64,000 nucleotides of DNA from Lophius americanus. Its lineage: Eukaryota; Chordata; Actinopteri; Lophiiformes; Lophiidae. Each line of letters opens with the position of its first letter. Positions within the stretch are counted from its first letter, which is position 1. Positions 46,271 through 59,610 of the stretch are shown piece by piece. The translations under genes were made by a program, and so were the position numbers. The stretch lies in contig JBBDHG010000127.1 of NCBI GenBank assembly GCA_037951165.1, positions 770,001 through 834,000 of the forward strand, written 5' to 3'. The notes under the pieces were generated by a model. It saw only the letters and a list, made by a program, of their open reading frames with translations. It was not told where the DNA came from and made no database searches.

Positions 46271-47689
46271 GACATTAATTCAATCAATTATTACTCAGTT
46301 ATTTCACTGCTCTGTAAGGTATACTCTTGTATTTCTCATATATTTTAATTGCTATATAAAGGGCTATAACCTCTAAATGATTTTTGTTTCCCCTTGTTTT
46401 TTTACAGTTCTTTTAACACATATATTTTATAAAGCACTCTGAATTGCCTTTGTGTTGAAATGTTCTACACAAATGATCCTTTCTTGCATTCCCCAACTTT
46501 TGACAGTAAATTTCTTTCATAAGACTTCCTTTAAACTTATTATTATGGTTTTGGCTCATTTTTAAATCTTTATTTTTTTCCACTTACACCGTATTTAATT
46601 TGTGATGTTGCAATTAAATCTTGCACTGCTCTATTTTAATCCACTCACAGTTTCCACATTTTAGTTTTTCTGGTGTGCCTCAGATTTTAATATGTTCTAA
46701 TCAAATTGTTATTTACACTGAACAACAATTTATCCGCTTTTTAAACATAATTCTTCTCCACTCCTGAACATCGCATCTTAGATATGAGGCAATCAATGCA
46801 AATTAGGTGTTTACGACAGTCCTAAACTTCCCATTTCACAGAAACAGAGAGCTGTTGAATGTTATCTGTTTGTGGCAGTGTGATTCCTTGGCAAGCATAC
46901 AATGGCTCATTAATTAAGAATAGCATGATAGGCATCCCTCACATCATGCCCGGATTCGACTGAGCAGGCAGATGGTTCATTATTTCTTAATGTAGCAATA
47001 CTTAGCCCGATATTGTCGGTGCTTTGACAGATCAGTGGTAGTGAGGAGGTAAAATTCAGAGTGGGGATTGTTTTTCAAATGGGGCTGTTTGTCAGAATGC
47101 CAGACTTGCAGTGTGAATTGAAAAGTAAAGCCTACACATGAGACTTGTTTAAAGTCAGGTTAGCTGTTAGCTCCCGTGAATAATAAAAATAGATAACCTT
47201 GTCAGAATCAATGCCCCAAGGTGTCTAGCTTAGTCATAGGAGAGATGGGAATGAAAGGAAAAATTGTCATTCCCATAATCGGTAGAAGACATCTCTTTGT
47301 TTCTCCGCTCAAAAGCTCTGATCAGAAATCTGCAGAGAGGCTGGGCAAACCAAGGCTGCGGGCAAAGCTCCATCAGATAGACAGCGGTGCCTGGAGTACT
47401 GGCACAGTCTCGACACGTGTCGCTTTGACTCTCACTGAGAAGAGAGGTTTCAAACCCCATAAGCCTACATCCCGTACATGTACAGATATGTGTAATATTT
47501 ATACAGTCTCCCGTCTCATTGCTGTACATTTCAAATGTACTAAAACATTTACAAACAAAAACTAGATTACAGCAGAAAAAGATTATATCATTTAAGAGTG
47601 CTCATGTTACAGTGTTCAAAAACACTTATGTCCCACATTGGGTGTGGATGAACAAAGTATTCTAGTGGAAATCCTTTATTTATTTTCAT
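46271..47689. other. No gene recognised
   Basis: 46425-46490 (AAAGCACTCTGAATTGCC, TGTTGAAATGTTCTACACAA) resembles a retroposon 3' tail. The two overlapping ORFs on opposite strands at 47221-47565 have no recognisable motif. Confidence 0.45.
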
Positions 47690-47738
47690 TGTGTTAACAA
47701 ATTGCCCCTCTGGGACAAATAAACTTGAACTGAATTGT
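47690..47738 (+). repeat. LINE/SINE-like 3' tail, second copy
   Basis: Matches the tail at 33640-33688 (AATTGCCCCTC...AATAAA.TT..TTGAACTGAATTG). Confidence 0.5.
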
Positions 47739-47879
47739 GTGATTTGTTGTGAAGAAAATGCTGCATAAATATTAGTTAATGGAAACCAAACCTCCATCAA
47801 CCAGCGAAGCATCAACCCACTGAGGATTGGATGCTAAATCAAACCTGAAATCAAGGAGAAACATTGGAATCAGAGGTTA

Positions 47880-48530
47880 ATACAACTTGTGTGGATTTCA
47901 CCCCAACAGCTCATAGTCTGTCTCAGTAGAGTGTTTGGACTTCAGGTGCCTGTCAATGTCTTGGCATGCTCCCAATGTGATGGCAGATGGTTGTTTCCAG
48001 AGAAGCTTCTCCGCGAACTGGATCAAGGCATCAGTGGCCTCTTGGACAATCTGTCTAGTCAGCGGCGTCGGTTGCACCAAGACATAACGTCCAAGACGCT
48101 CTTACTCACAGGTCTGGGGAAGGTGAGGACCAGTCATTGGCATTGATACCTTCATCATCCATGAACTGCCCGCACACAAGGGACACATGAGGTCTGGCAT
48201 TATCCAGCAACCAGGGTTAATGTCCTATAAATGGGTCTAAGGAGTTCATCCTGGTAACTCAGGGCACCTTTTGGCTTCCTTGGGATTAAGCAGATGATGT
48301 TTTAGGGACAATAACGTTCACCACAGCCTCTCCAGATTCTTTCATGTCTGTCATATAAGCTGTGACGGCTCAGTGATGTGAACCTGCTCTCATCTGAGAG
48401 GAGAACAGGGTGCAAATGGTGAACCTTCCTTTCTTGTGTTCTCTGGTCTAACGGGAAATCACATATGTAAACAAACAAAGTACCAGTAATAGCGGCAATC
48501 ACTGAGATGTTTCATTCAGACAGCCTCGGC
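47880..48530 (-). mobile_element. Tc1/mariner-like transposase C-terminal (DDE) fragment
   Basis: The minus strand contains HHLHPVLLSDESRFTSLS (first catalytic Asp in SDESRF) and YDRHERIWRGCGERY, then after a deletion LLDNARPHVSLVCGQFMDDE (second Asp in DNARPH) and NANDWSSPSPDL. The final Glu region is frameshifted. It appears to be the same family as the N-terminal fragment at 25285-25565, at a different insertion site. Degenerate. Confidence 0.75.
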
Positions 48531-48619
48531 TATACCATACACATATCAACACCTCAAACAGAGACTCTGAATGTCTTGACCCTCTACAGAGATCATTACT
48601 GGTGAGTGTTTATAATAAT

Positions 48620-48868
48620 CATCTTTCCTTTATTTATCACACGATACACAATACATACGTACAGTATAACGCTTTGAAATTCATCCCTGCATTCCACACA
48701 TCCCTGAGGGAGCACTGGGCAGCCCCTGTGAAGCGCCGGGGGAGCTCTGGTTTCACGGTCTTGCTCAAGGACCCACAGCTTCTTGCGTCGGGGGCTTGGC
48801 TTGAACCTAGTTTCCCGGTTGAGGGACGGCCGCTGTACCCACTGAGCTAAAGCCGCACAATGAGCTAA
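48620..48868 (-). mobile_element. tRNA-derived SINE, near full length
   Basis: The minus strand starts GGCTTTAGCTCAGTGGGTAC (box A-like), then GGTTCAAGCC (box B-like) about 35 bases on. The body holds GGGTCCTTGAGCAAGACCGT and CCCAGTGCTCCCTCAGGGAT, and the tail ends TGATAAATAAAGG. Internal polymerase III promoter boxes plus an unrelated body are the hallmarks of a tRNA-derived SINE. It is about 245 bases long, with no long poly(A). Confidence 0.75.
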
Positions 48869-51800
48869 AGCCACCCCCTTATAGCGTTTCATGTGGACAT
48901 AAACGGCAAACGCAGAGATAAAGACACACTTTTAAAAGTACACATGTACGTGTGGACAAGGTCTTAGGCGAGTATTTGTGAGGCATACGTTCGTAAAGAG
49001 CCAGTGTGGTCTTCTGTGCTGTATTGTATGTGATGCGCACTAGAGGCCAGAGAGAGAACCAACCATATACGCATCGCTGCCCCTAGATGATAGGAAGAAA
49101 AAGAAAATTTTGCATGAATCTATAATTACTCTTTGTTTCTTTGTGTCTCCACACCCTAATTAGACATGATCTGGTGTTTTAAATGACTGTAGCACATTAA
49201 TTTAAGCTCTTTCGTTGCCGGACCTGACTTTTTTTTTGTCAGAATTCTCCCACTTTCCTTAGTGTACCTTCCATAATAAAGGTTTGAGGGACACCAGCAG
49301 CGCTCCAGCAATTTCTTTTTTAGCATTTTAAATTTTTATCTGAATGCTGGGGCTGCATACATTCCCAGAGGTGAAGCAGTTTTCGATCCTTCAACTTTAT
49401 TCTATTTTATTCCCCCTCATCATAGGCCTCACTGCTTGAGGATCTAATGAAGTTTGATTTCGAGCCATGCTCCATTGCTCCGGGGGGGTCGGCGGGGCGG
49501 AAGCAGACAGCCACACTTACTCACACATGCATTATTCTTTTATCACTGCTGTATTTGACAGGAACAAGAGTTGTTCTCTCGTTTATGTCATTTGTAGGCA
49601 TGAAGATACCTGAAAAAATACTGCGATATTGAGATTTTTTCAGCACTTAATTTGCATATGGTATCTGCTAAACCTGCTAATGAGGCAAATGGGAAATCTG
49701 TCATTGTCACTTCTTCTTTATATGAAATGCGTTTCCCTGCATTGGTGAGTTGTTGATTGACCTTTTCCTTCACTCTTTCTCATTATTTTCTCATTTTTCA
49801 TCTAATGAGATCAAAATAACACCCTTATCTCTTTGCCTTGACGCTGTTTATTACTGCCTCCCCTCCTGTGTGGGCAACCTGGCAGTAGCACACAACTTAC
49901 TGAGACGTGTCAGCAAAGGTCAACAAGCCACTTCACAGTCATGGCTGCTTCTTCTGAGCTACATGCAGGACTTCTGAGGCGAGCTCCTGCCTCGAATTAT
50001 CTAATCAAGTTCATTTGAGCTGCAGTCACAGAAGAGCATATTTGAAGCATCAAGTTAAGGACCTGCTGAAGCTTTTAGCGTTTCGTATTCAGCTTGTACA
50101 AATGTTGAGAGCAGACATGTTCTGCAATTGAACTGTGAAAAAAACATTCTTACATTCACTTTTAAAGATTGGTTAAAGTTTAGAAACATACATATGTTTG
50201 AAATTGGGAGGACAGTCCTCTGTTCATGGTAAAAAGTTCAAAATTAATTTATTCAGATTTCAGGGACGGAAATGTTTGTTCAAAATGTTTGTTTTTTCTT
50301 TACCTTGAAACTTTAAATAAAATAAGTAGCACTGAAGTCCTGAGCTCACCACACATTCTTGCCTTATATATATTTTGCTGGATTTAATGGCTGCATCTAC
50401 ATCCATCACTTCAAGCAATTAAAACAGTAAGCCCCTGGGGTGAGATAGTGCTGAGTTTTGCTCCTGATTTGAATGCATGGAATATTTTAGGCAAAACACA
50501 TCGTTACTTGGGTTTCTTAAGACATAGTTATTGCTTAATTAACCTGGGAAAGATGTAACCCCATCAGCCAATGACATGTTGTATTTCTAAGTGCTGTACA
50601 ATGATCAGTCATCAGAAAATATTTAACTACATGGGAAAATGTATGTCTGAATACGTGTACTGACTAACATTATTGTACGGTTAATTAACCAGCTCTCAGA
50701 GGGTGCAAACCTCAGCAAACGCCGCTCACTTTTCCCATGATGTCATTGCATTTAAAAGCAACAGTCCCATGATAGTTCAAGCCTTCTAATAAAAACCAAC
50801 TGACCATGAAAACCCACCCCGAGGGTTTGGAATCACACTGATAACGTTAGTTTGGTAGTTATCCGGTAAAACAGGTCGTGGTTTTCCTCATAATTTAGTT
50901 CATTAACTTTAAAAGATATAAGTTTCAATCCACACAGGTAGATGGTGGAGAGGATGCACAGGATTATCCACGATGGATGATAGTTTGTCCAGTGTCCTTC
51001 TCTCCTCCACCTCCTCAAACGTGTCCGGTTTGCAGCCAATCAGTTTATTGATTGTGTTGTGTTGGTTGCTCCCCCAGCAGCCATTCCACAGTATGGATAC
51101 AATTCCCTGTGTGAATGGCTGAATTATCCTTACATTCCCCCGAAGAGTCAGGAACTTTATGGAATCGTCATTGACGACTTAAAACGTTTTTTATGTAGTT
51201 AGAAGAAGAATCTTGATGTGTGTGTTTCCTGCAATGGTAAAGAAACCTTGAAACTTTTGTTGTATCCACATTACTGCTAAAATCTCCTGCACCCTTCTTG
51301 GGTGATTCACGACCACTCCATATAATCTTAATCAAAGCATACTTATAACTTTTTGAGGACTCCTGCCAACACACAGACAGACATCATAACCGTCTGGGTG
51401 GAGATAATACAATAACAAGCGTTCTATTATTTGGATAGATGTTGGCTCTAATTTCTTTGCGCAGCATTATTATTAGATTGTCTGATGATTAGGCACCAGC
51501 TTTCACGGCTAATATCGCCTCCCTCATATCTCATTATATTAATGTCGTCGGATCCTTACAGGCTACTTTTCCACATACTTCAGTGTAATCGGATGATCTT
51601 CTCTCGTTTGCAGGGTTTCGGAAATATAAGAATTGCTCTGTTCTCACGACTGATCTAAAGTAGATGCAAATGAAGCTATGGGTAGTGATTAAGTGATTAA
51701 GGTAGTGATGCAATAAGAGAGCATCTCATTATTTAATGATTTTCAGAACCGCAATCGATGTCAAATGTGTTCTTTTTCAAACTTTTCTGAGTTTATCAAA

Positions 51801-52956
51801 TGAAAAGAGTTAATTGAGAAAATACTGTAAAACTCCTCTCCCACCTGTTACACCAAGTTTACTGAAGGTTTTTCTTCAGAGCATGCCAAACTATTAGCAC
51901 AAACTCAACCTATCCTTATCATGGCATCATTCCCACTCTCAGAGAGTTGGTCGAATCAGGCGTGTTTGATGTAGTTACGATGACAGCCCTGGATTCATGT
52001 GCTCTTTAAGGAATTTCTAAAAGGCAATAGAGAGACTCTCAGAGCTTCAAGCGAAGGCATGATGGGTGAGTTTACAGAACCTGCTTCTCCTTTTCAAAGG
52101 AGACTGAGGCTCACTCGAGACAAAGGGAGGGTGACATGATATTTTCTCAAAGAGCAAAGGGATTTCACAACACTGGCAAATGTTGACTTTTGTTCTTCTT
52201 CTCCCTGATGAGGGAAATTCACCAATGTTTCACTTCCTTGTAGGTGACGCTTTGTTGCTCCTAGTTGTGACTCCGTGTGGAGTTAGCCTGGTGCATGGCA
52301 TCATCTTGAGATAAGAAAGATGTGAAAACAGAAAAAAATATTATTAGCCAAATAATCCCCAGTCCCGAAACAGCTCTAAACATCTTGCATAAACATGCAT
52401 GGATGCACAGAGGCAGAGAAGATCAGCCCTTGATATCGCACTGTGAAAGCTACTGGCACAATAAATCACATGCAGGAAGGTGTGCGTGCCGGTGTATGTG
52501 TGTGTATGTGTGTGTGTGTGTGGGTTATTGCATTTGTATGTGTGTGTGTATGGGGAGGATCTGTTATTCCAATGATGTGAGAATTTTTTTTCACAGCAGC
52601 AATAAAAGGAAGTGGAGCTGGTTAGAGTGAACTGGATCGGTTTGAAATGGACTGTTGCCAGTTTAGTGAGGAGAAACTGTGTATGAAATGAATCCAGCCA
52701 AAGCCAATCAGATATGATTAATCATTGCTATTATTTTCAGAGCTTTGTAGTCCTACCTAGCTATTCTGTGTGTTCTAGTCTCCATTTGACTGCTGCATGA
52801 ATTTAACACAATAATTCTCTTTTACAAAATAAGGACTCATCAAGCCACCGATTTGGTTGGACTGTTTATCCATGCTTTCTACATTTACATATAATAACCA
52901 CTTTATAACAGATAATGGCATTTTTAAAAAATATTTATATATTTATAGAGTTATAC

Positions 52957-52962
<6 letters not shown>
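48869..52962. other. No gene recognised
   Basis: Apparently unique AT-rich sequence with a GT tract at 52494. Short ORFs without motifs. Confidence 0.55.
52494..52552. repeat. Interrupted (GT)n microsatellite
   Basis: GTGTATGTGTGTG-type tract in two blocks. Confidence 0.9.

Positions 52963-53016
<54 letters not shown>
52963..53016. repeat. (AT)n microsatellite
   Basis: About 27 uninterrupted AT units directly before the palindrome at 53017-53068. Confidence 0.97.
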
Positions 53017-53018
<2 letters not shown>

Positions 53019-53068
53019 TTATTTGACACTATATATATATATATATATATATATAGTGTCAAATAACC
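53017..53068. repeat. 52-bp perfect palindrome with AT core
   Basis: GGTTATTTGACACT, an (AT)n core and AGTGTCAAATAACC form one exact palindrome with no spacer. An (AT)n tract also precedes it at 52963-53016. Confidence 0.95.
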
Positions 53069-53267
53069 AGAGGTGACCAACATTGCACTTATCTCAGCAT
53101 TGGGCATTAACAATATTAGGCTTGTATTAAATTCAGTGAAGTGTCACATTCAGTATTTTTGTCAAATCTAATCCATAAAGACACCATTCTTTATAACTAT
53201 GACAGATAACCATATAAAATGTGAAATAAACTGCATCTAACACATTCAGTCGCTAATACATTTTAGG

Positions 53268-53345
53268 TAGGGCTGCAACGAATAATCAACCTAATCGACA
53301 ATAATCGATTATGAAATTAGTTACCGGCGAATTTCATGTTTGGTT
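53268..53345 (+). repeat. GGGCTGCAAC-type repeat end
   Basis: TAGGGCTGCAACGAATAATC and ACAATAATCGATTATGAAAT match the familiar end of a vertebrate DNA-transposon-derived repeat (GGGCTGCAACTAACGATTAT...ATCGATTA). The opposite end is not seen. Confidence 0.5.
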
Positions 53346-54084
53346 TAACACTGTGTTATAAAAGCAGAGAAGAATTTATCTGAATTTACTGTTTTCATTG
53401 TAAGTTTGCTTGTGCCTAAAACAACCTAAAGCTAAATTCAAAAGCTGATTTTTTTGAAGCTAACAATATATATCCGAATTGTCAATCACGGTGTCTGTTC
53501 CTACATGTAAGACTTTTGCAGATTGAGAATGATAAAGAGAGAGAGCTGGAGTGTGCGGTAAAGAGATAGCTCTTTCAACTATTCGAAAACACGTAGTGTG
53601 AATAGACAATCGGCCTGAATCAGGCGTTGTGCTTAAACGCAAATGCCAGCTTGTGCTTCAGCTCGCTGTGACAAGGAACAAGTGGAGGAACAAACGAGAG
53701 TATCTGATTTAAACACACCGACCCACCTTTGAACAAACTCCACCGTTCTTGCAGCTTCCTCTTGGTTTTGCAAGTTGAACACATAGTAGGTGGCAGAAAT
53801 GACAGCAAGCCCTGTGATGAAGCTTGGTTGATGTCTTTCCACGTGTCTTCATCACCAGCAACTGATGAAGACAGTGATAATAGTTCATGTCCAGATCAGT
53901 ATCAAATATTGACATTGGGACACAATCCAGTCCCTTTTTTAATCTATTTACATCGAATATCATAAGTTATGCTCCTGCAAATCATTACTACCCAAAACAA
54001 GGTAGCTAAAAAATACATTCATGGAAGAATGTAGTTCATAAACCACAAGTTTATGAGACAGATTGAGATGAAGAAAAGAGAACG

Positions 54085-54235
54085 ACAAACAAAGATTGGC
54101 TGACAGACCAACAGACACAGACTGACTGCAGACAGTGACTGACAGACTGACTGAGAGACACACAGACAAGGAGACTTGCTGACAGACGGACAGAAAGACA
54201 GACTGACAACCAGAGACCGACTGACAGAGACACAA
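54085..54235. repeat. GACAGACTGACT-type low-complexity tract
   Basis: Degenerate 4-base periodic repeats of GACA and GACT. The Ser/Val/Cys/Leu-rich minus-strand ORFs here are products of this repeat. Confidence 0.85.
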
Positions 54236-54789
54236 TGCCCAACATATCAAACTTTGACATGTACATTATATTAGTTACAAATGTAATCACTTGGTCATGA
54301 AAATGAAATAAATTGACACGTTGCGTGTTTTAAGAGTAAGACAAAATCGTATCCACCTCAGTGAGAATGCTAGCCAACTGAAAACATTAGCATGCATGAT
54401 AGCAACACGCAGCTAACACCAAGTCAGGTTTAGTTGGCAAAACATCAGGGCATTTAATGTAGATTCAACACAAAATGACATGACAGGTTGACACTAAGTC
54501 TTATAAAATCATAATTACCTTGTTAACTGGTTCACAGAGGAGGATGGAGCTGAGATCAGGAGGAAAGCACCAGTCCAGATAACCTCTGTGTTGATGCCTT
54601 CAACTTTTAACAGCCCCTGGTTGTGTCTCCTGCCCTGCTTTGATTTAGTTTCACAAAGACGGCACAGACTTCACTGACTTTACCACCTTATTTTTAGAGT
54701 AGCATGCTGGAATATATATGTAGTTTATCGTTTTTGAACTTGGTTGGCATATCTCTTCTTTGTTGCCTTCAAGCCTTTTGAAGCAAAAG

Positions 54790-54962
54790 GCTCGATACGT
54801 AGATAAGTATTGTATTACTTGTATTACTAGTTTTATACGTAGATAAGTAAGTATCGTATTACTTGTATTACTAGTTTTATACGTAGATAAGTAAGTATCG
54901 TATTACTTGTATTACTAGTTTTATACGTAGATAAGTAAGTATTGTATTACTAGTTTTAGATA
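54790..54962. repeat. 44-bp minisatellite, about 3.8 copies
   Basis: TACGTAGATAAG recurs at 54796, 54836, 54880 and 54924, so spacing is 40, 44 and 44. The unit is TACGTAGATAAGTAAGTATC, then GTATTACTTGTATTACTAG and TTTTA. The middle units are nearly identical. A short TAGATAGATAGG tract follows. Confidence 0.93.
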
Positions 54963-57900
54963 GGTAGATAGATAGATAGGTAAACAGAAACATGGCAGTT
55001 CTCATTCTTAGCAAAAATGAAACTGACTTGCCACCTTTTTTTACCCTTGACTTCTATTTAACTTGTTATGTTTCATTCAGTATAACACAATTAGCAGATT
55101 CGGTGTTGTGTACCTTCTGACTACCTTTTATCTGTGCAAAGAAAAATCTTGGAGCTGCAAGCATTCTGAAAATTCACATTTCGTTTTTTTTTTATTTATT
55201 TATTTTTTGCTGTTCCTGCGACATCTGTGCAACCTTAAAAATTAAGCACGCTATTCCTGTGCCAGATTACAAAACAACTTCATACACAGTGAAACAACAA
55301 CAGATAGTTACGTGTGATCTTTGTTATTTATTGTGTTTTAATATTTGACTAGATGCAATTAAATGATGCAGAAGAGATTGGAAGGGAAACTGAAAATAGA
55401 GTGGCTATTGTTCGTGCTTGTGGTTACGGGGTGTTTGTACCTTTCATACACTAAGAGCAGAGACTGCAGGTCTTAATTTAAAACCTTTTTGATCCTATGT
55501 TCCTGAAAATTCTTTTTGGGTGTGTAGAAAAAATCCCACAATGGTCTAATGGTTTTGTTTCGGTATATATCTCTGCAAGGCCCTTGCATAGCAAATCTGA
55601 TTTTCATAACTGTGAGGGGGAACATCTGTAAAAATTGTGCTGCGCCTGAACTCTCTGACTTCATGTGTGTCGGACATCTACTTTAAGGAACTGTGTTAAC
55701 TGCACAAGTACCTTTTTTCCCCATCATCAACTGACCCTACAGATATTTTCCCACCCCAATGTTCTCTCTTTGAAACAGCCTGCATTCATTGATCAGAAAG
55801 TTCTAAACACACTTGACCTTCACGCCACATACTGTCCACCCATAACTGATGTTTCATTTGGAGACAAAGACATTTAATAGGTCTGGGCTGCTGCCAGTCC
55901 TGATTTGCTCTCACAAATCAGGACTTTGTATGTCAACACTCTAATTCTCTGCTGCTCAGCCTCAGGTCAGCTCTCTGTTCCCTTAAACTCACATAAGTCG
56001 CTGCCGCTAAGGCTCCCACTCCACAAAAAGTGCTCAACACTTGTGTAATTATCCTGTTTTATTGTTTTTTTTCCCTCCCTATGGTCTGTTGTCTGTCTCA
56101 AGTGGTCTCCCTCTGTAGCAATAGGAACAATTAATTTTGGTCGTCTGCTGTGGGCCATTTGAAAATTAAAATTGTCTCACTTGGCTTATTCTTGCTAAAA
56201 TAAAAAAAAGGACTCCCTGAAGATTTTTCTGAGTCTATTAATTTCCCTAACCACTAGTAGCCTTGATAATGTATGACTAACCTCTGGATAGTTTTTTGGG
56301 AGGACTAAGTTAAAATGAATTACTTTTCTACTGACAACCTTTGTGGTATAACTCTAGCCAGTTCACTACCTTGAATATTTCTTTTAGATAATCTCTTAAA
56401 ACCGGTTTTGTTTACCTGTGCTTCACAAACCTGGTGTTCTGATCTTCTTGAGTTGCCAGGCAAGAAAATTAGAACACTTGTGTTTTGGAGTCAAAGAAGA
56501 ACGTTCAGCCAACTGTCTCTAATATTACCATCTTTAAAACGTCCCTATCGTTTGAGTCTTTCTCTTGGGTCCAGTCCATTGTTTGAAAACCCAAACATAT
56601 TGAGTATGGTGACTCTAGAGACTAGTGTATTGTTTTGGATACTTGCAAGTCCCATTAAAATGATGTTTAAATGGACGACTTAAGATTTACGGAATAACCA
56701 AAGCATTAAAATGCAAAACACCTAGAAATGGTTCCCTCCTCCAGCCAGAGTTGGAGTTCTTTTTTGTTATTTACTTTGCATTTCCTCTACTTGTGTTTTA
56801 CACAAAAGCTGATTCATGCTGACTACATTATTTGTCGTTGAGTGGTAGTGATGAAAGTTGAAATGGAAGTTACTAATACCCTAAATTAATGCTATATTAA
56901 TATGACAAGATATTTAATTATGCACAAAACTATTGATAGAAATGTCCATCGAAATTTTGGTTTTTATTTTGATTAGATTTCAGGGACTGTACTATTTCAC
57001 TTGAGGAAAGAAGATGAATCCATACTTTTATCAGATAACTTTTTACACAAGTAACTGTACCTCTGCTTGAGTAAAGTATTTGTGCACTGTACCAGAAGTC
57101 CTGTTCCAAAGATCGAGCTTATCAAATAATTATGGGTATTATAATTAGGATTATTCCAATTGGTCGGTGTCAGGTCAACAAACCTGCTACTGGTAAACCA
57201 TGTAAATCAGTACAACATGCACATGGGTCAGGTTGCAGGTGACTAAACTGGCTCCCCCTCCAGGTACTCCCTAGCTCAGGAGGGTGGATGCACACCCAGC
57301 ATGATTAAAAACCAGACCATAATAAGGATGTTTGAGCTCATTGGGAGCCAACAACTGCCTACCAAAAGCCCGAGGTAAAACTGGGCCATTGCAGGAGAGG
57401 CAGACTCCTCAGCCTGAGGTGTTGCCTATAGGAGAAGGACACTCAAACAAATACCTACGTCTGTGGACCTCGCTTTCACTTTCCTGGCATGCCCACCTAT
57501 GGCAGCCAAGGTGTCAAGGATGGGGCCAGCTCAGCACTTGCTACACTCTACTTTAAAATGTCACGGCACAGGCTCAAAGGTCAACCATCTCATTGAGGTC
57601 CAGCACTAATAGGAAAGAGCAAAAAATGGCAGGTGGAAGATGTCATCTGGAGCTGCCGTCTCTACTCTGATATTCCCCATTCACGTGCTGCGGCAGAACC
57701 TCTGGGTCATGAATCGGGCTTGTCAGTCATCAGCGTGCCTGAACAAAGAGTGGGTTAGGGCCAAACTGAATGATCTTCGATTGTATCTCAGATTATTCAC
57801 AAAGTCTTCACAAAAATTCCAGTTAGTCTGATTTATTTTCCCTATATTAAATTCCATAAAGCAGATTCAACATAGTTTAAACTCAGTGAATGCAGTTACT

Positions 57901-59387
57901 CATGCTGGAAAAGTTGCCTGGTCCAGGTCAGGATAATTGTCAGGCTGAGGTTCAGTTGTTTCCTGAACCAGAGTTCCAGAAACACAGATCTGAGGGAAAG
58001 GAGATGATTGTAACCTCTGATGCTTTGGTGTGCTGCCAGATTATTTGACTTTATTAACCATAATCAGCGAGGATCACAATGCAAGGACACATTAAATCAA
58101 CCAAACCTTTACATCTCCACGATTTCTATAGTTCTCTGGATCCTTGTAAAGGTTCTTCCTGAAATTGAGGTACGAACCCTGAAGCAGATTGAAGCCTTGA
58201 GTGTTTTATCACACTGCATAAATCAGTGTTGTATGCAAATCACTTTTCTTTCTCAGTGAAACTGTTGAGTGATTTCTGCATCAGTTCTAGACCTGAGTCC
58301 AATTATCTCACTTCAGAAACAATGACAAACACATTTTTACCCAAATGACTACATAAAAGTATCATTCAAGTAACTCTCGTTTCAAGATCCGACAAAACAG
58401 CCCATCTATTCTAAGATCAGCATCGGATCTATTCTCCCATCAATTATAACTGTAGCTCCTCTTGTCTTTCCTCCAGCATCATTGGAAAGATCGGAACAGG
58501 TTGACAAGAGGGTTTACATGGTGAGCATCTCTCTCTCGATTTAATTATACTGGTACTGACGGCAAAAATGCTCCCGGGATTCTATTAATCTCACCGGAGA
58601 GGGGAAAATGCTGCACAACCTTAATGAAATATTTACTGATGTGATCTAAATGCTCTGTGGGGCAGCAGGCAGCAGGAGTTGAGGTTTAGATGAGGTATAG
58701 ATATAGACAACTGAAGGATTATCCAGGAATGCCAACCAGTGTTAATTGTTTTCTTTACATTATTCATGAATGAACATATTTAATGAATGCCTGAATGACA
58801 TTTTCTTGACTGTATGTTGACTATTACAATAAAAACAAGACGTTACAGGTGAGAACGGAAAAATAACAAAGGGACATTTCATAGAAGATTCACAACGTTT
58901 TTATAGAATGAAAGAAAACTAAAAAAAATAAGGCCCTAAAATAATCAAAAACTCCAATTAAACTCCTTAAATAAAAGACACAATAGGTTGAATATGTATG
59001 GCCACATACATAGACAGACACAACTGGGGGAAGATGAACAGTAAACATCCAATCAACTGAGCAATATACACTAGTAAAAATAACTAGTCAAATAAATCTA
59101 TTTGTAACCAAATCTACCCATTCTCAAATAATTTAATAGGTTTCTAACAGTTTAACAGGTGAATTGTTAAGTAGAAGTCCCCCCTCTTTATTCTCCTTAA
59201 TGGTCCCTTCCCCTTCCTGTGGGAGGGACTTAAGAGGCCAACTTTTCCCCAAAACAGGTATTATTTCCTGCTCATGACAAAACGTGAGGGATTTATCTTT
59301 CTGTTGGATCCTCACAAATGCATTGTGGTGTCATAGAAGTTGGACTCCTATTTCCCCATAGCCACATAGTTTATAGAAAAGAATAAC
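54963..59387. other. No gene recognised
   Basis: Parts of 56340-56690 and 57240-57840 have a higher density of open frames (for example 57332-57556) and a repeat-like look. I cannot identify an element or host gene. Confidence 0.45.
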
Positions 59388-59610
59388 CTGCATCTGATCA
59401 GGACGCCTCGTTTTGGAGGCCTTCCAGGCACGAACAACTGGAAGATGACCCTTTGTAGATCCAGAACTTGTTGGAGAGATTATACTACAAATCTCATATG
59501 GACTAGTGATGCATCACCCAGTATGAGCTGGAGGGTGTTGCTGGGGACACGGATATTTAGAATGACCTTCTTAGCCTGCTACCAAGGTGACTTTAACACC
59601 TTTTTTGAAA
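59388..59610 (+). mobile_element. LINE 3' coding fragment (RTE-like)
   Basis: CATCTGATCAGGACGCCTCG to TAGCCTGCTACCAAGGTGAC matches the end of a widespread fish LINE reading frame, recognised by RTCWRDY (in CRSRTCWRDYTTNLIW) and by the ELEGVAG-type segment, which is out of frame here (MSWRVLLGTRIFRMTFLACY). It is short and frameshifted, and the 3' microsatellite is missing. Assignment to RTE is from memory of similar ends. Confidence 0.55.

Noticed and set aside
47221..47565. Overlapping ORFs of about 100 codons on both strands
   Set aside because: No motif on either strand and no splice signals that extend them; treated as chance.
52857..53066. Tyr/Ile-repeat ORF
   Set aside because: It is a translation of the (AT)n microsatellite and palindrome.
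54051..54290. Val/Ser/Cys-rich minus-strand ORFs
   Set aside because: They are translations of the GACA/GACT-type low-complexity tract.
57332..57831. Dense short plus-strand ORFs
   Set aside because: The region looks repeat-like, but no transposon protein motif could be confirmed, so neither a gene nor a named element is claimed.
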